DNA of 64,000 nt from Azotobacter paspali. Lineage in GTDB: Bacteria > Pseudomonadota > Gammaproteobacteria > Pseudomonadales > Pseudomonadaceae. Positions within the stretch are counted from its first letter, which is position 1. Each line of letters begins with the position of its first letter. The stretch is taken from the NCBI RefSeq assembly GCF_042434745.1, contig NZ_JBHLSS010000045.1; one strand, 5' to 3'. The notes under the pieces were generated by a model. It was given only the letters and a program-made list of their open reading frames with translations, had not been told where the DNA came from and made no database searches. Positions 27,213 to 35,337 of the stretch are shown in pieces. The translations under genes were made by a program, and so were the position numbers.

Positions 27213-27908
27213 ATGAGTGAGCCGCTCCAAGAGCCCGTCGACGCCACGGCCGTCGCAGAATTCCTACGCCGGAATCCGCGGTTCTTCCAGGGACGGGAAG
27301 AGCTGCTGATGGAAATGCAGGTCCCCCATCCGAGCGGCGCGGCGGTATCGCTGGTGGAGCGCCAGTTGAGACTGCTGCGCGAACGCAACCACGAATTGCG
27401 CGAACGCCTGGGACAACTGATGGACGTGGCCCGCGACAACGACCGCCTGTTCGAGAAGACCCGGCGCCTGGTGCTCAACCTGCTCGATGCGACCACCCTG
27501 GAAGAAGCAGTCGGCCTGGTCGAGGACGGCCTGCGCCACGAATTCCAGATTCCTTTCGTCGGGCTGATCCTGTTCGGCGAGAACGCCAGCCCGGCCGGCC
27601 GCTGGGTCGATACCGAGGACGCCCTGCAGATCATCGGCGGCCTGCTGGCCTGCGGCAAGCCGATGTGCGGCGTGCTGCGCAGCCACGAACTGGGCTTCTT
27701 GTTCGGCGAGGAACGTCGCCCGCAGATCGGCTCGGCCGCCGTGGCTGCCCTCGACCACCAGGGCCTGCACGGCGTGCTGGCGGTCGGCAGTCCCGATCCG
27801 CAGCACTACAAGAGCAGCCTCGGCACCCTCTTTCTCGGCTACATCGCCGACGTCCTCGCCCGACTGCTGCCGCGCCTGGCCAACAGCCCGCTGCGCCCGG
27901 TCCGTTAG
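27213..27908 (+). CDS. DUF484 family protein (GAF-like)
   Basis: A 231-residue cytoplasmic protein of the DUF484 family, always found between dapF and xerC in pseudomonads. The N-terminal segment VAEFLRRNPRFFQGREELL is the family signature; a coiled coil (SLVERQLRLLRERNHELRER) leads into a GAF-like domain. Its role is unknown; the context hints at a link with chromosome dimer resolution or the cell envelope, which is inference only. It begins 13 bases after dapF and ends 3 bases before xerC. Confidence 0.88.
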   Translation: MSEPLQEPVDATAVAEFLRRNPRFFQGREELLMEMQVPHPSGAAVSLVERQLRLLRERNHELRERLGQLMDVARDNDRLFEKTRRLVLNLLDATTLEEAVGLVEDGLRHEFQIPFVGLILFGENASPAGRWVDTEDALQIIGGLLACGKPMCGVLRSHELGFLFGEERRPQIGSAAVAALDHQGLHGVLAVGSPDPQHYKSSLGTLFLGYIADVLARLLPRLANSPLRPVR

Positions 27909-27911
27909 GGC

Positions 27912-28811
27912 ATGCAGGCCGATCTCGACGCCTTCCTCGACCACCTGCGCAACGAGCGCCAGGTGTCGCGGCATACCCTCGACGGTTACCGCCGCGACCT
28001 CGCCAAAGTTCGCGCCCATTGCGAACGGGAAGGACTGGATGCCTGGAGTGCGCTGGACGCCGGCCGTCTGCGCCGGCTGATCGCCAAGCTGCACCTGCAG
28101 GGGCAGTCCAGCCGCAGTCTGGCGCGCCTGCTCTCGGCGCTACGCGGCTTCTACCGCTACCTACTACGCGAGGGCCGCTGCCGGCACGATCCCGCAGCCG
28201 GCCTGAGTCCGCCCAAAGGCGAGCGTCGGCTGCCGCGTACACTGGACGCCGACCGCACCCAGCAATTGCTCGACGGCGCCGTCGAGGACGACTTCATCGC
28301 CCGCCGCGACCAGGCCATGCTCGAACTCTTCTACTCTTCCGGCCTGCGCCTTTCGGAACTGGTCGGCCTGGATCTGGATCGCCTCGATCTGGCCGCCGGC
28401 CTGGTGCGGGTGCACGGCAAGGGCAACAAGGCCCGCGACCTGCCGATCGGCAGCAAGGCGCGCGAGGCGCTGCGGGCCTGGCTGTCCTTGCGGGCACAGG
28501 CGCGTCCGGCCGACGGCGCCCTATTCGTCGGCCGCACGGGGCGCCGCCTGACTCCACGCGCCGTACAGTTGCGGGTACGCCAGGCCGGCGTGCGCGAACT
28601 CGGCCAGCATCTGCATCCGCACATGCTGCGCCACAGCTTAGCCAGCCACATGCTGGAGTCCTCCCAGGATCTGCGCGCCGTGCAGGAGCTGCTCGGCCAT
28701 GCCGATATCGCTACCACCCAGATCTATACCCACCTTGACTTCCAGCACCTGGCGGCGGTCTACGACCAGGCCCATCCACGGGCACGCCGTCGCAAGGACG
28801 ACACCTCATGA
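27912..28811 (+). CDS. xerC: Tyrosine recombinase XerC (Sss)
   Basis: Acts with XerD at the dif site to resolve chromosome dimers. The 299-residue protein has the N-terminal SAM-like core-binding domain (FLDHLRNERQVSRHTLDGYR) and the catalytic residues: Arg in SSGLRLSELVGLD, Lys in HGKGNKARDLPIG, HxxR in HPHMLRHSLASHML, His in LLGHADIATT and the nucleophile Tyr in TQIYTHLDFQHLA. The genomic position in the dapF-DUF484 operon matches Sss of P. aeruginosa, which argues against an integrase of a mobile element. Confidence 0.95.
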   Translation: MQADLDAFLDHLRNERQVSRHTLDGYRRDLAKVRAHCEREGLDAWSALDAGRLRRLIAKLHLQGQSSRSLARLLSALRGFYRYLLREGRCRHDPAAGLSPPKGERRLPRTLDADRTQQLLDGAVEDDFIARRDQAMLELFYSSGLRLSELVGLDLDRLDLAAGLVRVHGKGNKARDLPIGSKAREALRAWLSLRAQARPADGALFVGRTGRRLTPRAVQLRVRQAGVRELGQHLHPHMLRHSLASHMLESSQDLRAVQELLGHADIATTQIYTHLDFQHLAAVYDQAHPRARRRKDDTS

Positions 28812-29509
28812 GCATCCGCCTGATCACCTTCGACCTCGACGACACCCTGTGGAACCTCGCTCCGGTCATTGAAAGCGCCGAAGCCGAACTGCGCGACTGG
28901 CTGGGCCGCCATGCGCCGCTGCTCGGCGCGGTGCCGGTGGAACACCTACGGCCGATCCGCACCCGCCTGATCGAAGGCGACCCGTCGCTCAAGCACCGCA
29001 TCAGCGAACTGCGCCGCCGCGTGCTCTCACATGCCCTGGAAGAGGCCGGCTATCCCGCGCCCGAAGCCCGCGAACTGGCCGGACTGGCCTTCGAGACCTT
29101 CCTCGCCGCGCGCCACCGCATCAAGTTCTTCCCCGAGACGCGGCCGACCCTGGCAATCCTCGCCGACCGCTACCGCCTCGGCGTGCTGACCAACGGCAAT
29201 GCCGATGTGCGCCGGCTGGGTCTGGCCGACTATTTCCACTTCATCCTCTGCGCCGAGGATCTGGGCGTCGGCAAGCCCGACCCGCAGCCCTTCCGCGAGG
29301 CCCTGCGGCGCGGCGGAGCGAGTGCCGAAGAAACGGTGCACATCGGCGATCATCCCGACGACGACATCCAGGGCGCCCAGCGCGCCGGTCTGCGCGCGAT
29401 CTGGTACAACCCCGGCGGCAAGCCCTGGAGCCAGGCGGGAACACCGGATGCGCAGATCGCCAGCCTGGCGGAACTGCCGGCGCTGCTCGGCCGCTGGCAG
29501 ACCGGCTGA
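28808..29509 (+). CDS. HAD-superfamily hydrolase
   Basis: A 233-residue phosphatase-like protein with all HAD motifs: I FDLDDTLWNL (nucleophile Asp), II GVLTNGNADV, III GVGKPDPQPF and IV HIGDHPDDDIQGAQRAGL. A helical cap lies between motifs I and II. The ATG overlaps the xerC stop by 4 bases, so it is the last gene of the lysA operon. Proteins at this place are related to the flavin-nucleotide phosphatase YigB, which follows xerC in E. coli; FMN phosphatase activity is therefore a reasonable guess. Confidence 0.88.
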   Translation: MSIRLITFDLDDTLWNLAPVIESAEAELRDWLGRHAPLLGAVPVEHLRPIRTRLIEGDPSLKHRISELRRRVLSHALEEAGYPAPEARELAGLAFETFLAARHRIKFFPETRPTLAILADRYRLGVLTNGNADVRRLGLADYFHFILCAEDLGVGKPDPQPFREALRRGGASAEETVHIGDHPDDDIQGAQRAGLRAIWYNPGGKPWSQAGTPDAQIASLAELPALLGRWQTG

Positions 29510-29515
29510 CGGCCC

Positions 29516-30322
29516 GTGCCCGGGCCCACTGCCTGCGTGTCCCGCGCCAGGGCTGTGCCCAGCCATTACCGCCTGCTGCCAGCGGCTCTGGTGCTGGTCG
29601 TCGGCAGCCTCGCCGGGGGCATCCAGCCCGTCGGCTTGCTCGTCGGCATCTCGTTCGCCGCCTGCATGCTCCAGGCCCGGCAGCATCTGGCGCAGGGTCC
29701 CTGGCTCGCCGGTACGCTGCTCGCCGGCCTGGCCCTGGCCGCCCACCTGCTGCCCGGCTTCACACCGCTGTGGCTCGCCGAACCCCCTCGATTCAGCCCC
29801 GATGCGCCGCCCTACGGCATGCGCCTGTCACGGGACAAACTGCTGCTCGGCGCCACCCTGCTCGGCTAGTGGTGGGCGGAGTCCGCCGGGCGTTGCCGCG
29901 CCGGGACGCAAACGCGCCGAGCCTGGGTCTGCGCCCTGGCGACTCTGCTCGGCGTACCGGCTTTGGCCCTGGCCATCGGCCTGGTCGCCTGGCAGCCGAA
30001 ATGGCCCGCCGAGTTACCGGTCTGGCTGGCGGTGAACCTCGGCGTGACGGTACCGACCGAGGAACTGCTGTTCCGCGGTCTGCTGCAGGGCGCTCTGGTA
30101 CGGCGTTTCGGCCCGGCCTGGGGCATCGCGCTGGGCGCTATCCTCTTCGGCTTGGCCCATGCGCCCTTCGGCTTGCCGTTCGCCCTGCTCGCCGGCGTGG
30201 CAGGGCTCGGCTACGGTGGGGTCGTACACTGCTCCGGACGGCTCGGTACGGCCGTGCTGCTGCACGGAGCAGTCAACCTAATGCACATCCTGCTGCTCAG
30301 CTACCCGTTGCGCCTGGACTGA
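29516..30322 (+). pseudogene. CPBP-family intramembrane protease gene with an in-frame amber codon
   Basis: Abi/CPBP proteases are multi-pass membrane enzymes. The frame runs from about GTG 29516 through hydrophobic helices to DKLLLGATLLG, then hits TAG at 29867-29869. The same frame continues past it, unbroken, to 30322 with the family's catalytic EExxxR motif (VPTEELLFRGLLQGALVRRFG) and the histidine motifs FGLAHAPFG and LHGAVNLMH. One point change therefore splits an otherwise intact gene. Translation could restart, but the N-terminal helices would be lost. The exact start is unclear (GTG 29516 or 29537). Read-through cannot be excluded. Confidence 0.8.
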
Positions 30323-30328
30323 GGACAT

Positions 30329-30368
30329 GAAAAAGGCGGCCGGGGATTGCTCCCGGGCCGCCCTTGCG
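30329..30368 (-). terminator. Intrinsic terminator downstream of sutA
   Basis: A strong GC stem (ggcggcc with ggccgcc, extended by ggg/ccc around a small bulge) is followed on the minus strand by five T residues (complement of 30330-30334). It lies between the convergent stops of the CPBP gene and sutA, and best fits the end of the sutA transcript. Confidence 0.75.
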
Positions 30369-30388
30369 CCGCCAACCGGCCGAGAGGC

Positions 30389-30709
30389 TCAGATGGGGCG
30401 ACTGCCATACTTGTTGTCGGGCTTCTTCGGTGGGTCGGCGACCACATTCGGCTCGACCTCCTGCACCTTGCCGCCGCGTGCCAGGAATTCCTCTATGGCT
30501 CTCGCCAGCGCTTCGCGGTCCTTCTGCTTGGCCTCGATGCTGGGCATTTCTTCGGCTTCCGGCACATTCTTGGACTTCTTGCCGGAAGCCGCCACCCGAT
30601 CGCTACCGTCGCCTTCCTCGTCAGCCGCTTCGTCGGCGGCACTCAGCTCTTCGCCTTCGTCCTCCTCTCCCGCCTCCAGTTCTTCCTGTTCTAGTTCTTC
30701 ATCGCTCAT
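30389..30709 (-). CDS. sutA: SutA, slow-growth RNA polymerase-binding protein
   Basis: A 106-residue, strongly acidic protein with long disordered ends and a central helix (MPSIEAKQKDREALARAIEE, then FLARGGKVQEVEP), ending KKPDNKYGSRPI. This matches SutA of P. aeruginosa (about 105 residues), which binds RNA polymerase and adjusts transcription during slow growth. The ATG at 30709 (MSDEELEQEELEAG) is chosen, with GAGGT 8 bases upstream, over one four codons earlier. It lies downstream of yjbQ on the same strand, 124 bases away. Confidence 0.92.
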   Translation of the reverse strand: MSDEELEQEELEAGEEDEGEELSAADEAADEEGDGSDRVAASGKKSKNVPEAEEMPSIEAKQKDREALARAIEEFLARGGKVQEVEPNVVADPPKKPDNKYGSRPI

Positions 30710-30833
30710 GTTCGACCTCATGACTTGGGTACAGCAGGTTGGTTACAGTCCCGCCAGCGATCGCCTGGACCCTGGGCCACGGACGTTGCAAATCTGATAG
30801 GCGATCCCTGCTCTGAGAGCCCCGCCGAAAAAA

Positions 30834-31259
30834 TCAGTTCCCCCGGCCCTGCAGCGTGGCCAGGACACGACGGGCACCACCCTGATCGCGGTGCTCGCCG
30901 AGATAAATTCCCTGCCAGGTCCCCAGCGCGAGACGCCCGGCCGTCACCGGCAGGAGCAATTGACAGCCGAGCAGGCTGGCCTTGAAGTGCGCCGGCAGAT
31001 CGTCCGGCCCCTCGTAGTCATGCTCGTAGCCGCCCTCGCCCTGGGGCACCAGATGGTTGAAGAAGCGCTCGAAATCGCGCCGCACCGCCGCATCGGCATT
31101 CTCATTGATCGTCAACGAGGCCGAGGTGTGCTGCAGCCAGAGGTGCAGCAGTCCGACCCGGCAGGAGGCCAGCTCCGGCAGACCGACGAGGATCTCCTCG
31201 GTCACCAGATGGAAACCGCGTGGCCGTGCCCGCAGAATGACGGTCGCCTGTTGCCACAT
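30834..31259 (-). CDS. yjbQ: YjbQ family protein (UPF0047)
   Basis: A 141-residue protein of the widespread YjbQ/UPF0047 family. The family signature LLHLWLQHTSASLTINENAD, the histidine in DYEGPDDLPAHFKASLLG, and GTWQGIYLGEHRDQGG at the C-terminal end are all present. E. coli YjbQ has weak thiamine-phosphate-synthase-like activity; the physiological role is unsettled. It lies between glnK-amtB and sutA, all on the minus strand, separated from amtB by a terminator. Confidence 0.9.
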   Translation of the reverse strand: MWQQATVILRARPRGFHLVTEEILVGLPELASCRVGLLHLWLQHTSASLTINENADAAVRRDFERFFNHLVPQGEGGYEHDYEGPDDLPAHFKASLLGCQLLLPVTAGRLALGTWQGIYLGEHRDQGGARRVLATLQGRGN

Positions 31260-31314
31260 CCGCCTCAGCTCCTGAATCGTGCCGCGGGAATTCTAGCGCG
31301 GCACAGAAAAAAGC

Positions 31315-31338
31315 AAAGGGCGCCCGAGGCGCCCTTTT
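31315..31338 (-). terminator. Intrinsic terminator of glnK-amtB
   Basis: A perfect hairpin (gggcgcc, loop cga, ggcgccc), extended by AAA/TTT pairs, lies 71-94 bases after the amtB stop. On the minus strand it continues into TTTGCTTTTTTC, a good U-rich tail. The plus strand is also followed by TTTT. Confidence 0.85.
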
Positions 31339-31408
31339 GACGGCCTGCCCCCTGGATGAGAGCGAGGCCGCGACGGGAACGGCGGCCGGCTAGCCGCCCT
31401 CCCGATAC

Positions 31409-32725
31409 TCAGAGGTTGTAACCGCGCTCGTCGTGCAGGGAGAGGTCAAGACCCACGGTTTCTTCCTCCTGGTTGACGCGCAGGCCTATCACCCGCTCGA
31501 TCGCCTTAAGGATCACGAAGGTGGCGACACCGGTGTAGATCACGGTGAAGAGCACGCCCTTGATCTGGATCCACAGTTGGCTGGCGATACTGTCGATTTC
31601 GCCGAAACCGCCCAGGGCCGGAGCCGCGAACAGGCCGGTCAGCACCGCGCCGACGATGCCGCCGACACCGTGCACGCCAAAGGCGTCGAGAGAATCGTCA
31701 TAGCCGAAGCGGCGCTTCACGGCAGTGGCGCAGTAGAAGCAGATCGCGCCGGAAGCCAGGCCGATCACCAGGGCGCCCATCGGGCCAACGGTACCGGCGG
31801 CCGGGGTGATGGCCACCAGGCCGGCGACCACGCCGGAGGCGATACCCAAGGCACTCGGCTTGCCGTGGGCTAGCCACTCGGCGGCCATCCAGGCCAGCGC
31901 GGCGGCGGCGGTGGCGATCTGGGTCACCAGCATGGCCATGCCAGCGGTGCCGTTGGCAGCGATCGCCGAGCCGGCGTTGAAACCGAACCAGCCGACCCAG
32001 AGCATGGCCGCGCCGACCAAGGTGTAGCCGAGGTTGTGCGGGGTCATGCCGACTCCAGGGTAGCCCTCGCGCTTGCCCAGCACCAGACAGGCGACCAGGC
32101 CGGCGACACCGGCGTTGATGTGCACCACGGTGCCGCCGGCGAAGTCGAGCACGCCCCAGTCCCACATCAGCGCGCCGTCGCCGCTCCAGACCATATGGGC
32201 GATCGGTGCGTAGACCAGCAGGAACCAGGCCGACATGAACACCAGCATCGACGAGAACTTCATGCGCTCGGCGAAGGCACCGGTGATCAGCGCCGGAGTG
32301 ATGATGGCGAAGGTCATCTGGAAGGTGATGAAGACGCTTTCGGGAAAGGTGCCGACCAAACTGTCGGTGGTCAGGCCACTGAGAAAAGCCTTGTCCAGAC
32401 CGCCGACGAAAGAACTGAAGTTGAGCACCCCCTCCTCCATGCCGGCGGTGTCGAAGGCCAGGCTATAGCCGAACAGGACCCAGAGCACGCTGATCAGGCC
32501 GGTGATGGCGAAGCATTGCATCATCACCGAGAGCAGGTTCTTCGAACGCACCATACCGCCGTAGAACAGCGCCAGGCCGGGAATGGTCATGAACAGCACC
32601 AGCGCCGTGGCGGTCAGCATCCAGGCGGTATCGCCCGAATCCAACGTAGCCTCCTGGGCGCTGGCCATGACGGGCAGAAAGAGGAAAGAAAGGGCAGCAA
32701 GCCCTGCGCCTTTGCGCAGCGTCAT
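31409..32725 (-). CDS. amtB: Ammonium transporter AmtB
   Basis: Trimeric inner-membrane ammonium channel. The 438-residue precursor has a cleavable signal peptide (LAALSFLFLPVMASAQ) and eleven predicted membrane helices. Signatures are LFYGGMVRSKNLLSVMMQ, DFAGGTVVHINAGVAGLVAC with the first pore histidine, and FGVHGVGGIVGAVLTGLFA with the second. The cytoplasmic tail (EETVGLDLSLHDERGYNL) is the site GlnK contacts. It starts 32 bases after glnK in one operon. In an ammonium-limited or nitrogen-fixing cell it would scavenge ammonium. Confidence 0.96.
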   Translation of the reverse strand: MTLRKGAGLAALSFLFLPVMASAQEATLDSGDTAWMLTATALVLFMTIPGLALFYGGMVRSKNLLSVMMQCFAITGLISVLWVLFGYSLAFDTAGMEEGVLNFSSFVGGLDKAFLSGLTTDSLVGTFPESVFITFQMTFAIITPALITGAFAERMKFSSMLVFMSAWFLLVYAPIAHMVWSGDGALMWDWGVLDFAGGTVVHINAGVAGLVACLVLGKREGYPGVGMTPHNLGYTLVGAAMLWVGWFGFNAGSAIAANGTAGMAMLVTQIATAAAALAWMAAEWLAHGKPSALGIASGVVAGLVAITPAAGTVGPMGALVIGLASGAICFYCATAVKRRFGYDDSLDAFGVHGVGGIVGAVLTGLFAAPALGGFGEIDSIASQLWIQIKGVLFTVIYTGVATFVILKAIERVIGLRVNQEEETVGLDLSLHDERGYNL

Positions 32726-32757
32726 TGATTATTCTCCTGAGGCGGGGGATCGTGGGA

Positions 32758-33096
32758 TCAGATCGCGTCGGTGCCGGTTTCGCCGGTACGGATGCGGATG
32801 GCTTGTTCCAGATTGACGACGAAAATCTTGCCGTCACCGATCTTGCCGGTGTTAGCGGCCTTGGTGATGGCCTCGATGACATGGTCGAGCTGACTGTCCT
32901 CGATGGCCACATCGATCTTCACCTTGGGCAGAAAGTCGACTACGTATTCCGCACCCCGGTACAGTTCGGTATGGCCCTTCTGCCGGCCGAACCCCTTGAC
33001 CTCGGTAACGGTGATGCCCTGCACCCCAATCTCCGACAGCGATTCGCGTACGTCGTCCAGCTTGAACGGCTTGATGATGGCAGTGACTAGCTTCAT
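32758..33096 (-). CDS. glnK: PII signal-transduction protein GlnK
   Basis: Trimeric nitrogen sensor of 112 residues that binds ATP, ADP and 2-oxoglutarate, is uridylylated at Tyr51 in the T-loop (TELYRGAEYVVDFLPKVK) and blocks AmtB when nitrogen is ample. The start MKLVTAIIKPFKLDDVRE and the C-terminal DGKIFVVNLEQAIRIRTGE are diagnostic. The amtB gene follows after 32 bases; this linkage separates GlnK-type from GlnB-type PII proteins. Confidence 0.96.
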   Translation of the reverse strand: MKLVTAIIKPFKLDDVRESLSEIGVQGITVTEVKGFGRQKGHTELYRGAEYVVDFLPKVKIDVAIEDSQLDHVIEAITKAANTGKIGDGKIFVVNLEQAIRIRTGETGTDAI

Positions 33097-33460
33097 GAAA
33101 CATATCTCCGTGTAAGTGGACTTGCCCCAGGAATAAACGATCCCGATTCAAGTTTAAGCGCAGTGTTCGGCTTTCGCGTGACCGCCTCTGACCGGCCCGC
33201 TCGACGGCATCCGTGTCTGGCCAAGGCCTTGGAGTGCCATGTGTTTGCAAAGGCAAAAATCATACCGCCATCGACAAACGGCCAAAACCCCTATTGTCGA
33301 CGTGGTTATGGATCTTTCGCTGGATAAGGCGCGAAAAGATGTCGCACCCACCCGACGCACGAGCATGTGCTGCCCCGCACGAAAACCGTGCGCACACGGC
33401 CCGACAGCCCTGTCGACGGCCCGTGTTACACTAACGGCCGACTGATTCCGGAACCGCACC
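33097..33460. promoter_or_regulatory. Divergent intergenic region glnK/ubiK
   Basis: No gene is supported in these 364 bases. On the glnK strand there is a TGGCAC near 33233-33238, the usual -24 half of a sigma-54 promoter, but the -12 GC does not fall at the required spacing, and no clear NtrC palindrome was found. Towards ubiK a TACACT at 33427-33432 could be a -10. Confidence 0.35.
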
Positions 33461-33736
33461 ATGCTGCCGCCCAAAGCCCTGTTCGACACCCTCAGCACCC
33501 ATGCCTCCCGCCTGCTCGGCGGCGAGAGGCCGCTCCCGCCCTGGGAACTCGAAGCCCAGCTCAAGGCCTTGCTGCAGAGCGCCTTCAGCAAGCTCGATCT
33601 GGTCAGCCGGGAGGAGTTCGACAGCCAGATGGCAGTCCTCGCCCGTACCCGTGCCCGTCTGGAAGCGCTGGAAGCCAAGGTCGCCGAACTCGAGACGCGC
33701 CTGGGCGAACAGCCGCCCACCCCGCCCGCGACCTGA
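33461..33736 (+). CDS. ubiK: Ubiquinone biosynthesis accessory factor UbiK (BMFP family)
   Basis: A 91-residue coiled-coil protein of the YqiC/BMFP family, which binds UbiJ and lipids and supports aerobic ubiquinone synthesis. Typical features are KALFDTLSTHASRLLGG at the start, an amphipathic membrane-fusogenic part, and the trimeric coiled coil SREEFDSQMAVLARTRARLE. It is divergent from glnK and followed 31 bases later by yifB, the same arrangement as in P. aeruginosa. Confidence 0.9.
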   Translation: MLPPKALFDTLSTHASRLLGGERPLPPWELEAQLKALLQSAFSKLDLVSREEFDSQMAVLARTRARLEALEAKVAELETRLGEQPPTPPAT

Positions 33737-33767
33737 CCGCGCGGGGAATGCGATCAAGGAGAGATCC

Positions 33768-35264
33768 ATGTCCCTGGCCATCGTCCACAGCCGTGCCCAG
33801 GTAGGCGTCGAGGCGCCCGCCGTCACCGTGGAGGCGCACCTGGCCAACGGTTTGCCGGCGTTGACCCTGGTCGGCCTGCCGGAAACCGCGGTCCGCGAGA
33901 GCAAGGATCGCGTGCGCAGCGCCATCCTCACTTCCGGCTTCGATTTCCCGGCACGGCGCATCACCCTCAACCTGGCGCCCGCCGACCTGCCCAAGGACGG
34001 CGGACGCTTCGACCTGGCCATCGCCCTCGGCATCCTCGCCGCCAGCGAGCAATTGCCCGCGGGGTCTCTGGACGGCCTGGAATGCCTGGGCGAACTGGCC
34101 CTCTCCGGCGGCCTGCGCCCGGTTCGGGGCGTGCTGCCCGCCGCGCTGGCCGCGCACGCCGCCGGACGCACCCTGGTGGTGCCGCGGGCGAACGCCGAAG
34201 AGGCCAGCCTGGCGTCGGGTCTGAACGTGCTGGCGATCGACCACCTGCTGGAACTGGCCGCCCACCTGAACGGCCGGACCCCGCTCGCGCCCTACCGGTC
34301 CAGCGGCCTGCTGCGACAGACGCGCCCCTACCCCGACCTCGCCGAGGTGCAGGGCCAGGCCGCGGCCAAGCGCGCCCTGCTGGTGGCGGCGGCAGGAGCT
34401 CACAATCTCCTGTTGAGCGGTCCGCCCGGAACCGGCAAGACCTTGCTGGCCAGCCGTCTGCCGGGCCTGCTGCCGCCTTTGGACGAACGCGAGGCGCTGG
34501 AGGTGGCGGCGATCCATTCGGTGGCCGGTAGCGCGCCGCTCTCCGCCTGGCCGCAGCGGCCGTTCCGCCAGCCCCATCATAGCGCCTCGGGACCGGCGCT
34601 GGTCGGCGGCGGCAGCCGGCCGCGCCCCGGCGAAATCACCCTGGCGCACCGGGGCGTGCTGTTTCTCGACGAATTGCCCGAATTCGACCGCAAGGTGCTG
34701 GAGGTGCTGCGCGAGCCTCTGGAAAGCGGCGAAATCGTTATCGCCCGGGCCAGCGATAAGGTGCGCTTTCCGGCGCGCTTCCAGTTGGTGGCGGCGATGA
34801 ACCCCTGTCCCTGCGGCTATCTGGGCGACCCCGCCGGCCGTTGTCGCTGCACCCCGGAACAGATCCAGCGTTACCGCGCCAAGCTGTCCGGCCCGCTGCT
34901 CGACCGCATCGACCTGCACGTCGGCGTCGCCCGCGAGACCACCGCCCTGGGCGCGCCGCGCCTGGACGGCCCGGACAGCGCCGGCGCCGCCGCCCAGGTG
35001 GCGTTGGCGCGCAACCTGCAACTGGCCCGCCAGGGCTGCCCCAATGCCTTCCTCGACCTGCCCGGGCTGCACCAGCACTGTGCACTGAGCGACGAAGACC
35101 GCCAGTGGCTGGAACGCGCCTGCGAACGCCTCGGCCTGTCGCTGCGCGCCGCCCACCGCGTCCTCAAGGTGGCACGCACCCTGGCCGATCTGGAGGCGCT
35201 GCCGAGCATCGCCCGCGCCCACCTGGCCGAAGCGCTGCAATACCGGCCGGCGGCGCATGCCTGA
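33768..35264 (+). CDS. yifB: YifB family Mg-chelatase-like AAA+ ATPase
   Basis: A 498-residue ATPase of the ComM/YifB family; ComM acts as a branch-migration helicase during natural transformation in some gammaproteobacteria. An N-terminal Lon-like domain (VTVEAHLANGLPALTLVGLP) precedes the AAA+ core: Walker A SGPPGTGKTLLASRLPG, Walker B GVLFLDELPEFDRKVLE, the MCM-like AAMNPCPCGYLGD, and a cysteine cluster (PCPCGYLG, RCRCTPEQ). The ATG at 33768 follows AGGAGAG. The RecF-like pseudogene follows. Confidence 0.93.
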   Translation: MSLAIVHSRAQVGVEAPAVTVEAHLANGLPALTLVGLPETAVRESKDRVRSAILTSGFDFPARRITLNLAPADLPKDGGRFDLAIALGILAASEQLPAGSLDGLECLGELALSGGLRPVRGVLPAALAAHAAGRTLVVPRANAEEASLASGLNVLAIDHLLELAAHLNGRTPLAPYRSSGLLRQTRPYPDLAEVQGQAAAKRALLVAAAGAHNLLLSGPPGTGKTLLASRLPGLLPPLDEREALEVAAIHSVAGSAPLSAWPQRPFRQPHHSASGPALVGGGSRPRPGEITLAHRGVLFLDELPEFDRKVLEVLREPLESGEIVIARASDKVRFPARFQLVAAMNPCPCGYLGDPAGRCRCTPEQIQRYRAKLSGPLLDRIDLHVGVARETTALGAPRLDGPDSAGAAAQVALARNLQLARQGCPNAFLDLPGLHQHCALSDEDRQWLERACERLGLSLRAAHRVLKVARTLADLEALPSIARAHLAEALQYRPAAHA

Positions 35265-35337
35265 AACTGCGAGCGCGCCATTCCACGCCACTGGACGCCT
35301 CCCGAATCCACCAAGCCATGCGCACAGGGAACCCGCC

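Noticed and set aside
27912..28811. Phage or island integrase
   Set aside because: Although a tyrosine recombinase, it is embedded in the dapF-DUF484-HAD operon as XerC and has no attachment site or cargo beside it.
33233..33250. Sigma-54 promoter for glnK
   Set aside because: TGGCAC is present but the -12 GC dinucleotide is one base out of register, so it was not annotated as a promoter.
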